The notes below the pieces were generated by a model, which was given only the letters and a program-made list of their open reading frames with translations, was not told where the DNA came from and searched no databases. A stretch of 64,000 nucleotides of DNA from a bacterium (lineage in GTDB: Bacteria > Zhuqueibacterota > QNDG01 > JAGLOF01), in assembly GCA_016934955.1 (NCBI GenBank), contig JAFGRY010000033.1:1-64000 (forward strand). Reading direction: 5' to 3'. Shown piece by piece: positions 50,301-58,341 of the stretch (its first letter is position 1; each line of letters begins with the position of its first letter). The position numbers were made by a program, and so were the translations under genes.

Positions 50301-51279
50301 AGAGGCTGCCGCTGAGGAGCCCTCCGCTTTCAGTATCAGTGTCGGCGATGATGATATCGCCGATAGCCGGTTTCCGTCCCCGCAGGGCCGTATAGAGATC
50401 ATTGAAGGAAGTGTTGCTGGTCAGCAGCCGGTGCTCGCGGTTTACCGACCACATACAGTCGCTGGTATTTTCAATCAGGGCACAAAGATTTGTTTCGCTC
50501 TGGGTAAGAGCAGCAAGCATGGCGCTGTCGACACCGCCTTTCTCTCCCGCAGTCTCCCGGCAGGTGATAAATAGAGCCTGCTCTCCGTTCCAGGTTCCGG
50601 TTTTGAAAAAGCTGCGCACGGGCACCGGATCCCCCGTCCTGGTGGTGAAGATCATGGGCAGAACTCGGGGGTCACCGGTCTCGGCGGTCTTGGTGAATTT
50701 CTCGAAAAGCGCGGGCTTTTCATTGAGCAGTTCCTCTATTGATTTGCCCAGCAGCTCCTCCGGCGGATATTCCAGACGGTTAGAGGCGGTCTCGTTGGCC
50801 TCGACGATCCTGTTATCCGGACCGCAGACGAAAAAGAGATGCCCGTTGTTGTTGAAAAGCGCATGAAGGTTGTCATGGTGCTCACGCAGCCGCTGTTCCC
50901 GCTGGTGACGGTGGATCGCAAGATCGAGTACGTACTCCAGTTCCTTGACATCAAGAGGCTTGAGAATATACCCATAGGGTTCAGCCGACTTCGCCCGTTC
51001 CCTGGTGGCGGTATCGGAATATGAGGTGGTGAAGATGACGGGAATGTTGTATTCGCGATGCAGGGCCGTCGCGGTTTCGATGCCGTCGAGCCGGCCGGCA
51101 AGGTGGATATCCATGAGCACGCAGGTGGGATGCGTATCAGCGGCGATTTCCAGGGCCAGTTCGCCCTTTGCCGTCTCTCCAACCACGCTGTAGCCGAGCT
51201 CCTTCAGGGTAAAGACAAGCTCTTTCCGGGGAATCAGTTCATCTTCAACGACAAGTATGGTGCGCTCTTCAGGATTCAT
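47341..51279 (-). CDS. Soluble multi-PAS hybrid histidine kinase (REC-PAS-HisKA-HATPase-REC-Hpt)
   Basis: 1312 residues from ATG 51279. Rough layout: receiver 8-120, five PAS-like units 135-770 ('LFNNNGHLFFVCGPDNRIVEANE', 'FARDITERK', 'LSPSFERILGYTLEDI', 'LFNQIADPIFIFST'), coiled coil, HisKA with 'NMGHEIRTPMTAIIGM', HATPase with 'NLVNNAVKFT', 'DTGIGI' and 'KYGGTGLGLAI', second receiver ('VFMDIQMPVLNG'), and an Hpt domain with 'KIAHSLETASASIGG'. No membrane helix is seen, so it senses cytoplasmic cues. The internal receiver and Hpt form a phosphorelay, and the downstream receiver gene is the natural last step. Confidence 0.93.
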   Translation of the reverse strand: MNPEERTILVVEDELIPRKELVFTLKELGYSVVGETAKGELALEIAADTHPTCVLMDIHLAGRLDGIETATALHREYNIPVIFTTSYSDTATRERAKSAEPYGYILKPLDVKELEYVLDLAIHRHQREQRLREHHDNLHALFNNNGHLFFVCGPDNRIVEANETASNRLEYPPEELLGKSIEELLNEKPALFEKFTKTAETGDPRVLPMIFTTRTGDPVPVRSFFKTGTWNGEQALFITCRETAGEKGGVDSAMLAALTQSETNLCALIENTSDCMWSVNREHRLLTSNTSFNDLYTALRGRKPAIGDIIIADTDTESGGLLSGSLYDRALAGEHFTTDLTFENGTGETCWEASFYPIRDGVGTVTGVACFARDITERKKEHDEIAIIKKAVDGTSDAVSILSTLSGGLYVNPAFERIFSFTGGAELLQAGGPEILFADAAVAAEVETHMQQGKPWSGEVVMRSRDGEEKWILLRADRITGENGEVLGLISIYTDNTAARAIRKKLDESEDKLNRLASSISDILYSVDGNSEEFSYLSPSFERILGYTLEDIDNMGGRKKFLQQVIEGDAFAEQEKRYRKLAGHEISGGNSWEAWWQCKDGTRICLEDRFYPVFDGDTLVSTDGVLRDITGRKIVEQAILASENKYRSLFNQIADPIFIFSTREHRFLDCNEAALRTYGYSLEELKEMQPYDLHPEEDLETVRANIDTCNRDRGNSYTHITKSGKQIYVNIRTDAVQYQGKPAFISIVRDETRQKMASEQLNKAKNKAEESARTLDLFSRELELKNIKLEKALKRAEESKKLKAEFLANMGHEIRTPMTAIIGMTSLATDLSTDDEQRSCLELVSESSKNLLGLLNDILDYSKIEADRIEIYTCPFSVEELISNLQQEFASRAAAKHLTLTSTVSKDMPEMLTGDSGRIRQILINLVNNAVKFTGEGEIVISAESMGRAAAKKGAHGDRITVQFSVTDTGIGIEHDRIESIFDSFVQGDGSATRKYGGTGLGLAICKELVELMGGSISVESRAGAGSRFFFTLPLQIAEGAAPVVVPNRQAETAAEAGESEFSCSVLVAEDDPINQLVIEKMLMKLGCRVDIAADGKAALEAVNDKEYDLVFMDIQMPVLNGLDAVRKIRNTASLGPKRRVPIIALTVHAYEKDRQRCLNAGMNDYLLKPIAMTDIKKKLQRYRNGEYGAVIPAAPRVEDSIDMKAILAQTGGREALLKKTCETYRSSAEELLRDLETSIKNRDAADISKIAHSLETASASIGGKRAQQAASAVETAARSNNYRLIAAKAAVLRHEVGNIISVLPSIYSNAS

Positions 51280-51915
51280 GGTTATGGCCTTATCCAATGG
51301 CAAAAAACGGCACATTACGACAGGTATCAGGACCGGCTTTCCAGGGATGCACCGGACCTGATATGTACCGGAACATGCCGGTGCAACTTTAGTGCCATAA
51401 ATACGTTAAGAGCTTATTAATGCCCGCCTGCATGAAGGAGGTGCCGAACAAAGGGCGATATCGCCGCGCGCCGCGCGCGGACCACTCAGGCAGAACACCG
51501 CCGGTGGAGGGATATCCCCGGAGATATGTGGGCAGTCGAATATGATGCTGTCAGGGGGATTTATTTGGCAAATCAGAAGAAAAAAAGCAGTGAACGCATG
51601 ATTTCCAGGGGAAAATAGCTGAAATTACCCAGAATTCCTCTGTTTATGCATTGCCCGGGGCAGCACGGTGATGCAGGGGGTCGATGCCTGTTCGCCGTCT
51701 TCTATCGACCGGCCTCGTCGATTCCGGTGCATACCCGGTTACAGCGGGCAGGGCACCGCCGGATAACACCCCCGGAGACGGATCAGCCGTTCTCCCCCAC
51801 TCCCGGGAACGGGCCCATTGCATTCTGTAAGCGCTTCTGCAATATGAAAGCCCGGTACCGCCGCATCTGCTCTGATCCTCAGGATGGAGCTGATTTCCGT
51901 GCCGGTCCAGCAGGT
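51280..51915. other. Gap of about 640 bases between two kinase genes, no gene seen
   Basis: I find no convincing coding frame. Visible features are a perfect 12-bp palindrome GGCGATATCGCC (51454-51465) followed by an alternating CG run (51461-51480), and an AT-rich patch near 51395-51425 that may hold the promoter of the hybrid kinase. The rest looks like unstructured intergenic sequence, longer than usual for this window. Confidence 0.5.
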
Positions 51916-54339
51916 TCACTGCTGATTGAATGTGACTGTAATGGCCGTCCCGCCCCGCCTGTCAAGGCGTATTCTCCCGCTCAGCTGATCCTCGACGATC
52001 ATGGAGACCAATTTCAGACCCAGGGTTTCAGGGTGGTGGATATCCAGTTCCTTGGGGAACCCGATCCCGTTATCTGCCACCCGAATCCCTATTTCCCCCG
52101 TATCCAGGGCATGTACCGCGATGCCCAATCGTCCCTTTCGTTTCAGGGAAACCGGAAAGGCATGCTTCAGGGCGTTGGAAATCAGTTCGTTCATCACAAG
52201 ACCGCAGGGCACGGCCTTGTCGATACCCAGCGACACCTCATCGACATCGATAGTGTGCGCCACCCGGCCGGGATCGATCATGTAGGTGCGTATAAGTCGT
52301 GAGACCAGATCCCTGATGTACGCGGTAAATGTCACGTTGGTAAACTCTTTGGACTTGTACAATGCGTCATGCACCAGGGCGATGGAGTGGATGCGGTTAC
52401 GGCTCTCCTCCAGGATACGCAGCGCCTGCTCATTCTCGGTTTTCGCGGCCTGCAGGCTCAGCAGACTCGATATAACCTGCAGATTGTTCTTGACCCGGTG
52501 ATGTATCTCCTTGAGAAGCACCTCTTTTTCCTTCAGGTCTTTCTGTACCTGGGCCTCGGCGCGCCTGCGCTCGGCGATTTCGTTCTCGAGCTGCTGCGTA
52601 TAGAGGACCAGTCCCTGATGCAGACGCACGTTCTGTATGCCCAGTGCCAGTTCATTGGTGATGGTCATGCAGAGATCGATCTCATGGGCGGAAAACATGC
52701 GCGGCCTGCTGACCGTACCAAGAATCAGCACTCCGATGACATCGTTCTCGTGCTCGAAAGGCAGAAAGATGAGACTTCGCAGACAGCGCAGGTCGACAAT
52801 CATGTGTTCCTGCGGAGACAGATCCGCGTTGCCGGTGTCATAGATGGTAACGGGCTTTTTCGCCTCGATCGCCTTTTTGATAGTGGGATGATCCGCAAGC
52901 CGGGCTGTGCGAAGACTGTCGGGCATGTCGGGATCGAGAGGCGGCGTCGTGGCCCCGAGATAGAGGTCATCACCGTCCGCCAGGTAAATCGCCGCGGTCT
53001 CCACATCGAGCAGCTGTGCCGTTCCGTCACTGATCGTCTGCAGAACGGTATCCAGGTCCAGAGAGGAGGCCACGTGCTGGCTCACCTTCAGCATGATCTC
53101 CTGTTCCAGAACCTGCCGGCGGAACACGGCTTCGGCCTCCTTGCGTTCGCTGATATCGACGATAATCCCGCGTATCCCCTGCAGTACGCCGTCCCTGAAA
53201 ATGGTATTTGCGTGCAGCAGCGAAGGAAAGGTGCTCCCATCCTTCCTGATTGCCGTATACTCGACGACTCCCGGATCACCTCCGTCACTCCGCCTTCTGA
53301 AGTTGGCCTTTGCCCGCGGCCTGTCAGCGGGTGCGATCATCTCGAGACTATTCAGTCCCCGCTCGAGATCGCCGCGGGAATACCCGAACAGTTCAAAGGC
53401 ACGCTGGTTCGCAAATAGGAGCTCGAGCTGTCCATCGGTTTCGAAAAGCGCCTCAGGCAGCAGTTCGGCAAGGTTCCTGAACCGTTCCTCACTGCCGCGC
53501 AGGGCGGCTTCTGCTTCTTTCTGCTCGCTTATGTCCAGCTGAAATCCCCAGAGCCAGTGCAGTTTTTGATCACGCACATTCCCGAAATAGCAGTTCCGGA
53601 ACCAGTGACTTTTACCTGCGGGATCCAGCTCCTCCGTCTCAACCGAAACGGCGCGAAAATCGTTTGCAGCCACCGCCGCCATTCTCTCGAGGAATATATG
53701 CCTGTCGGCCGCCACCTCCCTGATGGGAGTGCCGATTAACCTCGTGCGTGATCTCAGGCCGTACATCTCGAGGATCCGCTCGTTGCAGTCTGCGATGTAC
53801 CCGGTCTCAAGGATGCGTTCGGCCATGCGCCGGTACGATCGGGTGATAGGTATGGGTTCGGGAAAATCGACCCGCCAGACACCGAAAAGTTGGTTCTCAA
53901 AAAACGTTTGATACTGCCGCTGCAGGATAAGCGCCTCAGCCTGACACCGCCCTGCCGCTTCAGCCGACCGGTGCCTGACGAGGACGGAATTGAGCACCGC
54001 CTCTATCATCCTGCCGCTGTCATCTTTTGTGATCCAGCCGCCGGCATCCGTTTTTTCAATTTTTTTCACATGCGCTGAATCTTCGGAGGGCAGCAGAAAG
54101 ACCGCCGGAACATTCCACCGGGACCTGATTTGCCCGGCAGCACTAAAACCATCGGTCTTTCCTTTCAGGTCGACAGCGGTGATGACGAGATCGGGACGCA
54201 TCTCTTGCACCCGCCTGTACGCATCGACAGCGGATACAGCGATACCGGTAAGCGAGTGGCCGAGCTGCTGCAGGGTCGTACGAACCTTCTCTGCGCCGAC
54301 GCTGTCTTTTTCGATAAGAAGGATGGAAATAGGGGTCAT
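51916..54339 (-). CDS. Cytoplasmic sensor kinase REC-PAS-PAS-GAF-HisKA_2
   Basis: 807 residues from ATG 54339 (AAGGAG eight bases upstream). A receiver-like domain (5-120, acceptor in 'LVITAVDLKGKTDG'), two PAS units (about 150-405), and a GAF domain (about 415-590, 'VLQTISDGTAQLLDVETAAIYLADG'). The HisKA_2 dimerisation domain follows ('LLKEIHHRVKNNLQVISSLLSLQ', with the phospho-accepting His in HHRVKNN) and then a HATPase domain ('VMNELISNALKHAF', 'VADNGIGFP'). HisKA_2 kinases often work in light, stress or general stress relays. No membrane segment. No dedicated response regulator is adjacent. Confidence 0.92.
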   Translation of the reverse strand: MTPISILLIEKDSVGAEKVRTTLQQLGHSLTGIAVSAVDAYRRVQEMRPDLVITAVDLKGKTDGFSAAGQIRSRWNVPAVFLLPSEDSAHVKKIEKTDAGGWITKDDSGRMIEAVLNSVLVRHRSAEAAGRCQAEALILQRQYQTFFENQLFGVWRVDFPEPIPITRSYRRMAERILETGYIADCNERILEMYGLRSRTRLIGTPIREVAADRHIFLERMAAVAANDFRAVSVETEELDPAGKSHWFRNCYFGNVRDQKLHWLWGFQLDISEQKEAEAALRGSEERFRNLAELLPEALFETDGQLELLFANQRAFELFGYSRGDLERGLNSLEMIAPADRPRAKANFRRRSDGGDPGVVEYTAIRKDGSTFPSLLHANTIFRDGVLQGIRGIIVDISERKEAEAVFRRQVLEQEIMLKVSQHVASSLDLDTVLQTISDGTAQLLDVETAAIYLADGDDLYLGATTPPLDPDMPDSLRTARLADHPTIKKAIEAKKPVTIYDTGNADLSPQEHMIVDLRCLRSLIFLPFEHENDVIGVLILGTVSRPRMFSAHEIDLCMTITNELALGIQNVRLHQGLVLYTQQLENEIAERRRAEAQVQKDLKEKEVLLKEIHHRVKNNLQVISSLLSLQAAKTENEQALRILEESRNRIHSIALVHDALYKSKEFTNVTFTAYIRDLVSRLIRTYMIDPGRVAHTIDVDEVSLGIDKAVPCGLVMNELISNALKHAFPVSLKRKGRLGIAVHALDTGEIGIRVADNGIGFPKELDIHHPETLGLKLVSMIVEDQLSGRIRLDRRGGTAITVTFNQQ

Positions 54340-54525
54340 ACCAGCTTCTCCTTGCTTCGTTACCGGGCTCACTGCTGCCTGAAGGAGCGGCAGTCCGGGA
54401 CCATCCGGGTCTGTACAGAGCAATGCATGCAGGCGAGTACAGTGTATGAATATCCGGCGATGAAACCTAGGGAAAAATGCGTCTCCGGCAGACCAGGGCC
54501 GGCGGAGAGTGCCGCTTTCCGGCAT

Positions 54526-54698
54526 TCAGCGCCGCCGCCGGGCATCGGTGTACGGCAGCGCCGCGGTACCGGTCAGATGCGCTGCAGGGGAAACGTGTAC
54601 CGCGGCCCCGCAAAGCTGCTCTGTCCGCAGCAGGATGCGGCAGCCGGAACCAGCAGCGGAGACCGGCAACGAACCATTTTACCCATACACGACCTCAT
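54526..54698 (-). pseudogene. Internally deleted, decayed copy of the gene at 56916-57851
   Basis: On the minus strand, ATG 54698 opens a frame whose start (MRSCMGKM..., then 'VPAAASCCGQSSF' and 'YTFPLQ') matches the first 42 residues of the gene starting at 57851/57839. After a frame change the last 45 bases encode 'TAALPYTDARRRR' and a stop, which matches 'TAVLPYTDTRR' at the far end of the longer frame of that gene (56916). About 760 bases of the middle are missing. The upstream leader is also similar. So this is a remnant of a duplicate, not a functional gene. Confidence 0.7.
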
Positions 54699-54738
54699 GT
54701 TATCTCCCGCCCGGAGTATGCCGGACAGGGGGCATCAT

Positions 54739-56838
54739 TCATTTTATGAGCGTCAGCTTGCGGGTGATGCGTTCATCCTCCTGTTGCAGGGTGTAGAAGT
54801 AAAGACCGCTTGCCAGTCCCCTGCCGTCGAGATGAACGGTGTAAAGGCCCCGCTCCTGCCGGCCGTCAACCAGTTTCCGTACCATCTCTCCTCGTACATT
54901 GTACAGGGTCAGCGTCACATCTCCGGCCCTCTCGAGCGCATATGAAATCTGCGTCTCACCATTGAAGGGATTGGGATAGTTCTGCATCAGGGTGAAAGCA
55001 CCGGGCCTACCGCTTGTTTCGGGTTCCACACCGGCATCGACGAACCGGAGGATGCGGAATCCTTCGTACCAGTTGCTGATGAAGACGGCATCGGATGACG
55101 TTGTCACGCTGTAGACGGAGAACGGACTCGGCTCTCTGGCGAGCAGCCCCCATCCCGAATACTGATCTTCACCGTACAGGTTCATCCAGGCGTCGGAAAC
55201 ACCGAAGATGTATTCATTGAACAGGCAGCCGTGGTTGGCCTGACAGGAAAACACTTCAACAGGACCGGCGGGATTTGGAAGGTCCCCGGCAATGTAGATT
55301 TCAGTCACCGACCCCGTTGAGACATAGAGTTTACCGTCGGCCGCATCCAGGAACAACGGGGGATGATCGAGCGTAATGGTCCCGGCCTGGAACGGATATT
55401 CAGGATCAGCGACGTTTATAACCGCGCAATCGTCGTAGCCGGCAAGAACCGCGAACGAATCGATGACCGCGATCCCATGTATCCTCCCGTCCATCGGCAG
55501 GCTGCTCATCACCACCGGATCAGCCGGATCCGAGATATTCACGATCCCGAATTCGCTCCAGTTGGTAATATAGATCAATGTGTCCTGTACGAGGAACTCC
55601 ACGACGCCGATATCGGGAACGACGCTGTTGCAGGGCTGAGGCGCGACCGGATCGCTGACGTCATAGCAAAAGAGCCCGCCGCATTTGATGGCGACGAGCA
55701 GGTCGTTTTCCAGCGCCAGGGCGTCCACGCTCATATGCAGAGCGCCGTTTCCTCCGGCATGTACGGTATCGACCAGAACCGGATGTTGCGGGTCGGTGAT
55801 ATCCATTATTTTTATTCCGAAAAATGAAGAGGCCACATAGATATATGGATAGTTGGGGGCGATATCCATGGTCTCCCCGCCCGTCAGATACTGCCGTCGC
55901 AGTGAGAGATCTGAACGGGCATTCACCTGAATACCGAAATAGTGATCCCCGGTACATATCACATCCGGGGTGACGCATACATGTGCCGCCATCCTGTTGA
56001 AATTCGGAATGGTACCGATATGCACCGGTGCCGCCAGGGTGCTGATGTCATAGATATTCACGCCCTTGAATCCGTCCGCGGAGAAGAGCGTGTCGCCGCT
56101 GATCCAGAGATCGTCGCTGGCGTTGGTCTGGGCGAACGTTTCCCGCAGAAGCACTGTATCGGGATCGGCAAGATCGAACACGGCGATGCCATCGGTGGTG
56201 CCGCAGAAAAAGGAATCGCCCCTGACAAGCAAAGTACTGATGCCCCGGTCATGTTCGTAGCTGCACACAAACTGAGGCGCGGAAGGATCGGCAACGTTGT
56301 ACCTGTGGATGGTTGAACCGCTGAAGGCAAGCAGTGTCGCATCATCGGCGGCAAGAGCGGTGCACTGGAACGGCAGATCCACAGAGCCGACGGCAGATAT
56401 AGTGGAGGGATCTCCGACATCCAGAATGGTAATGGTCCGGTAGTACCCTGTATTCAGAAAAAGCAGATCTCCGCTGGCAGTGAATGACCGCTGATATCCC
56501 TCGTACTGCCGCACCGGGTACGGTGCGGCGGGAGAGCTGAGATCATAGAGAGTAAGAATCGACCCGTAGGAGCTGCCAGCCCAGAGCCGGGTTCCCTCAA
56601 CCGCCAGGCCGGTAACCGGACTACCGTTATCGATTCGGGGACATGCAACGGGATTATCAGGATCACTGTAATTCACGACCTCGATATAGGTGCCGTTGCC
56701 GTAATAGAGAAATGACCCGTAGACAGCGGCGTCATAGCAGGGTCCTTCAGACCAGCCGCCTGCTATCTCGAGTGACTGGCCGCACGCAGCGGCCGTGCCC
56801 AGTATCAGGAACAGTGCCAGGATGGTATTCGATTTCAT
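54739..56838 (-). CDS. Secreted LVIVD-repeat beta-propeller with T9SS-like C-terminal sorting domain
   Basis: 699 residues from ATG 56838 (GAGG seven bases upstream). A signal peptide ends near 'AAACGQ'. About 550 residues of propeller repeats follow with the LVIVD pattern ('IEVVNYSDPDNPV', 'LTLYDLSSPAAPY', 'ITILDVGDPSTI', 'VNIYDISTLAAPVHIG', 'IKIMDITDPQHPVLV', 'FGIVNISDPADPVV'). The last 85 residues ('LMQNYPNPFNGETQISYAL' through 'LYNVRGEMVRKLVDG' to 'LASGLYFYTLQ') are the conserved Por-secretion/FlgD-like C-terminal domain. Such proteins are exported to the surface or medium in FCB bacteria. No T9SS component gene is in the window. Confidence 0.9.
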   Translation of the reverse strand: MKSNTILALFLILGTAAACGQSLEIAGGWSEGPCYDAAVYGSFLYYGNGTYIEVVNYSDPDNPVACPRIDNGSPVTGLAVEGTRLWAGSSYGSILTLYDLSSPAAPYPVRQYEGYQRSFTASGDLLFLNTGYYRTITILDVGDPSTISAVGSVDLPFQCTALAADDATLLAFSGSTIHRYNVADPSAPQFVCSYEHDRGISTLLVRGDSFFCGTTDGIAVFDLADPDTVLLRETFAQTNASDDLWISGDTLFSADGFKGVNIYDISTLAAPVHIGTIPNFNRMAAHVCVTPDVICTGDHYFGIQVNARSDLSLRRQYLTGGETMDIAPNYPYIYVASSFFGIKIMDITDPQHPVLVDTVHAGGNGALHMSVDALALENDLLVAIKCGGLFCYDVSDPVAPQPCNSVVPDIGVVEFLVQDTLIYITNWSEFGIVNISDPADPVVMSSLPMDGRIHGIAVIDSFAVLAGYDDCAVINVADPEYPFQAGTITLDHPPLFLDAADGKLYVSTGSVTEIYIAGDLPNPAGPVEVFSCQANHGCLFNEYIFGVSDAWMNLYGEDQYSGWGLLAREPSPFSVYSVTTSSDAVFISNWYEGFRILRFVDAGVEPETSGRPGAFTLMQNYPNPFNGETQISYALERAGDVTLTLYNVRGEMVRKLVDGRQERGLYTVHLDGRGLASGLYFYTLQQEDERITRKLTLIK

Positions 56839-56915
56839 ACAGTCCTCACGATAGTGGTTACCAGGGGGGTATCGGCAATGCCGGTACATCTTGTGTCACC
56901 GCAGATGCAGAAGTC

Positions 56916-57056
56916 TCATCGCCGCGTATCGGTATAGGGCAGCACAGCGGTGCAGTTCTCTATCTTTTCCCGGGCTGTAGAGAACCCGAGTGTCAGCTCT
57001 ATCGCTCCTTCATGAAAATCAAGGGGGACACACACGGTGCCGTAAAATGTATAGCC
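56916..57056 (-). other. In-frame coding-like extension beyond the TGA of the next gene
   Basis: After the TGA at 57057-57059 the same frame runs on for 46 codons to a second TGA at 56916-56918 (GYTFYGTVCVPLDF, FHEGAIELTLGFST, NCTAVLPYTDTRR). The sequence is protein-like, and its last part is also found at the end of the decayed copy at 54526. This supports it being the original C-terminus. Either the TGA is a recent nonsense mutation or sequencing error, or it is read through. Confidence 0.6.
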
Positions 57057-57839
57057 TCAGCACCTTTCGGTCAGTTTGACCAGACCACGGCCCGTTGTCC
57101 GTCCGCTCTGGTCTATGTACCGGATGTTCACCGTCGGGAAACAGGTATCCGGAATTGTATTATATAACTGATACACGCTGTTCCCTTTCTCCTGCCCCGT
57201 CAGCATGATGCGAGTTTCACACCGCAGCAGATGCGGATCCATCAGCCATGCGGCCTTAAGGGAATCGTACCGAAGGGTTCGCTCAAGGTTCAGCGATGGA
57301 TCATCATAGAGCAGCTCGATTCGCGACGGTCCGAACAGTTTGAGATCAGGAGCGATCGCTGGAGCAGAGGGCAGAACGGACGGGCCCGATCCGTAACTGC
57401 CGCCGAAGCGTCTGCCGTCCGGGAGCGTGCATCGGATAATCAGGTATTCCTGCTTCAACGCGTAGGGCCCGAGGCCCTTGAGGATGTGGTAGGCCCGCTC
57501 GTGCGCGCCGCCGACATAAACCGCGCAGGATGTGCGGCCCGTATCCCCCGGCGGGCAAAAAGTAATGTCGTTCACAGACGCGCTGCAGCGGCCCTTTTCA
57601 TCGAACAGCAGTAATTTTTCACCGGGATCCCGCAGATCCCGGTTCAGATTACGGTCGATGTAGACATCATTACTGTCAATGACAATCATCATTCTGTGAA
57701 GCGAATCTGGAGAAAACGAAACGCTGCAATACTGCTGCAGCGAAGATGTGTAACACGGTTCAACAAGGCCGCTCTGGCCGCGGCAGGATGCCGCGGCCAG
57801 CATGAGCAGGAGAAACCGGAAACCAGCCTTCATAGCCAT
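57057..57839 (-). CDS. Exported protein of unknown function, C-terminus probably cut by an in-frame TGA
   Basis: 260 residues to the first stop, from ATG 57839 (GAGGT six bases upstream, overlapping an earlier ATG at 57851). The signal peptide 'FRFLLLMLAAASCRGQ' may be a lipoprotein signal (AAASC). An Asp-rich segment 'IDSNDVYIDRNLNRDLRDPGE' resembles the D-N-D patterns of many FCB secreted proteins. The rest is beta-rich with six or more cysteines, suggesting disulfides outside the cytoplasm. I know no function. The reading frame continues past the stop (see 56916-57056), which would give about 307 residues. Confidence 0.72.
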   Translation of the reverse strand: MAMKAGFRFLLLMLAAASCRGQSGLVEPCYTSSLQQYCSVSFSPDSLHRMMIVIDSNDVYIDRNLNRDLRDPGEKLLLFDEKGRCSASVNDITFCPPGDTGRTSCAVYVGGAHERAYHILKGLGPYALKQEYLIIRCTLPDGRRFGGSYGSGPSVLPSAPAIAPDLKLFGPSRIELLYDDPSLNLERTLRYDSLKAAWLMDPHLLRCETRIMLTGQEKGNSVYQLYNTIPDTCFPTVNIRYIDQSGRTTGRGLVKLTERC

Positions 57840-57945
57840 ATCAGACCTCATGTCGTTGCCTGCCCGGCGTTTACCGGGCGAGGATCTATCCTAATCAAAA
57901 CGTACAGTGTGCGGGTAATGGGCTGTTGCGCTTACTGCCACCCGT

Positions 57946-58341
57946 CTATTTCAGTCCGTAGAGGCGCACGGTGGCCCGCTTGCTGTTTGCCTTCGTGGAC
58001 GCGTACCAGAAAACGACTTTTTTAATGATGCGGTTGTTGCCCGGCAGGTCGATCGCCCGGGTCTCTCCCCCGGCGGGGATGACTTTGCGGATCTGCACAT
58101 CGATGACGTCGCCGTTGGCGAAGTGAACCTTCATGTCAGTGAAGTTGACGCCCGACTGCCGCACGGTCAGTTTGATCTTTTTATACACACCTTCGTCGGC
58201 ACCGACCTCGATTACATCCTTCTCGGTTCTGAAGGTGACTTTCCTGACTCCCAGCTGTTTCCAGCGGGGCGCCTGGGCCGCGGCAGCGGCGATTCCCAGG
58301 CACAAAACGAGCAATGCAGCGGTAATACGTGTTGATTTCAT
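57946..58341 (-). CDS. Exported DUF2541-family protein
   Basis: 131 residues from ATG 58341 with GAGGAGG upstream. Signal peptide to about residue 23. The mature part 'WKQLGVRKVTFRTEKDVIEVG...YKKIKLTVRQSGVNFTDMKVHFANGDV' and 'IDLPGNNRIIKKVVFWYAST' is the compact beta-sandwich seen in DUF2541 proteins. Function is not established. A candidate promoter far upstream (58671-58699) would give a leader of about 320 bases. Confidence 0.8.
   Translation of the reverse strand: MKSTRITAALLVLCLGIAAAAAQAPRWKQLGVRKVTFRTEKDVIEVGADEGVYKKIKLTVRQSGVNFTDMKVHFANGDVIDVQIRKVIPAGGETRAIDLPGNNRIIKKVVFWYASTKANSKRATVRLYGLK

Noticed and set aside
51832-51848. TGTAAGCGCTTCTGC resembling a CcpA cre or LacI-family operator.
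   Set aside because: Only the first two thirds match the consensus, it lies at the 3' end of a kinase gene, and no suitable promoter is adjacent.
51644-51919. A 91-codon minus-strand frame overlapping the end of the HisKA_2 kinase gene.
   Set aside because: Composition is that of random GC-rich sequence (many Arg, Gly, Pro), there is no ribosome site and no recognisable domain.
54587-54655. Plus-strand sequence resembling a cyclic-di-GMP (GEMM-I) riboswitch: CAGGGGAAACG, then CCCGCAAAGC, then GGCAGCCGGA at roughly the right spacing.
   Set aside because: No plus-strand gene lies downstream, the pairing of P2/P3 stems is not convincing, and the minus strand aligns with the 5' coding end of the gene at 57057-57851, which explains the sequence better.
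57057-57059. UGA as selenocysteine or as a reassigned codon.
   Set aside because: TGA is a normal stop in neighbouring genes (for example murC, murF, mraZ), so reassignment is excluded. I see no good hairpin at the usual SECIS position, so selenocysteine is kept only as a remote option.
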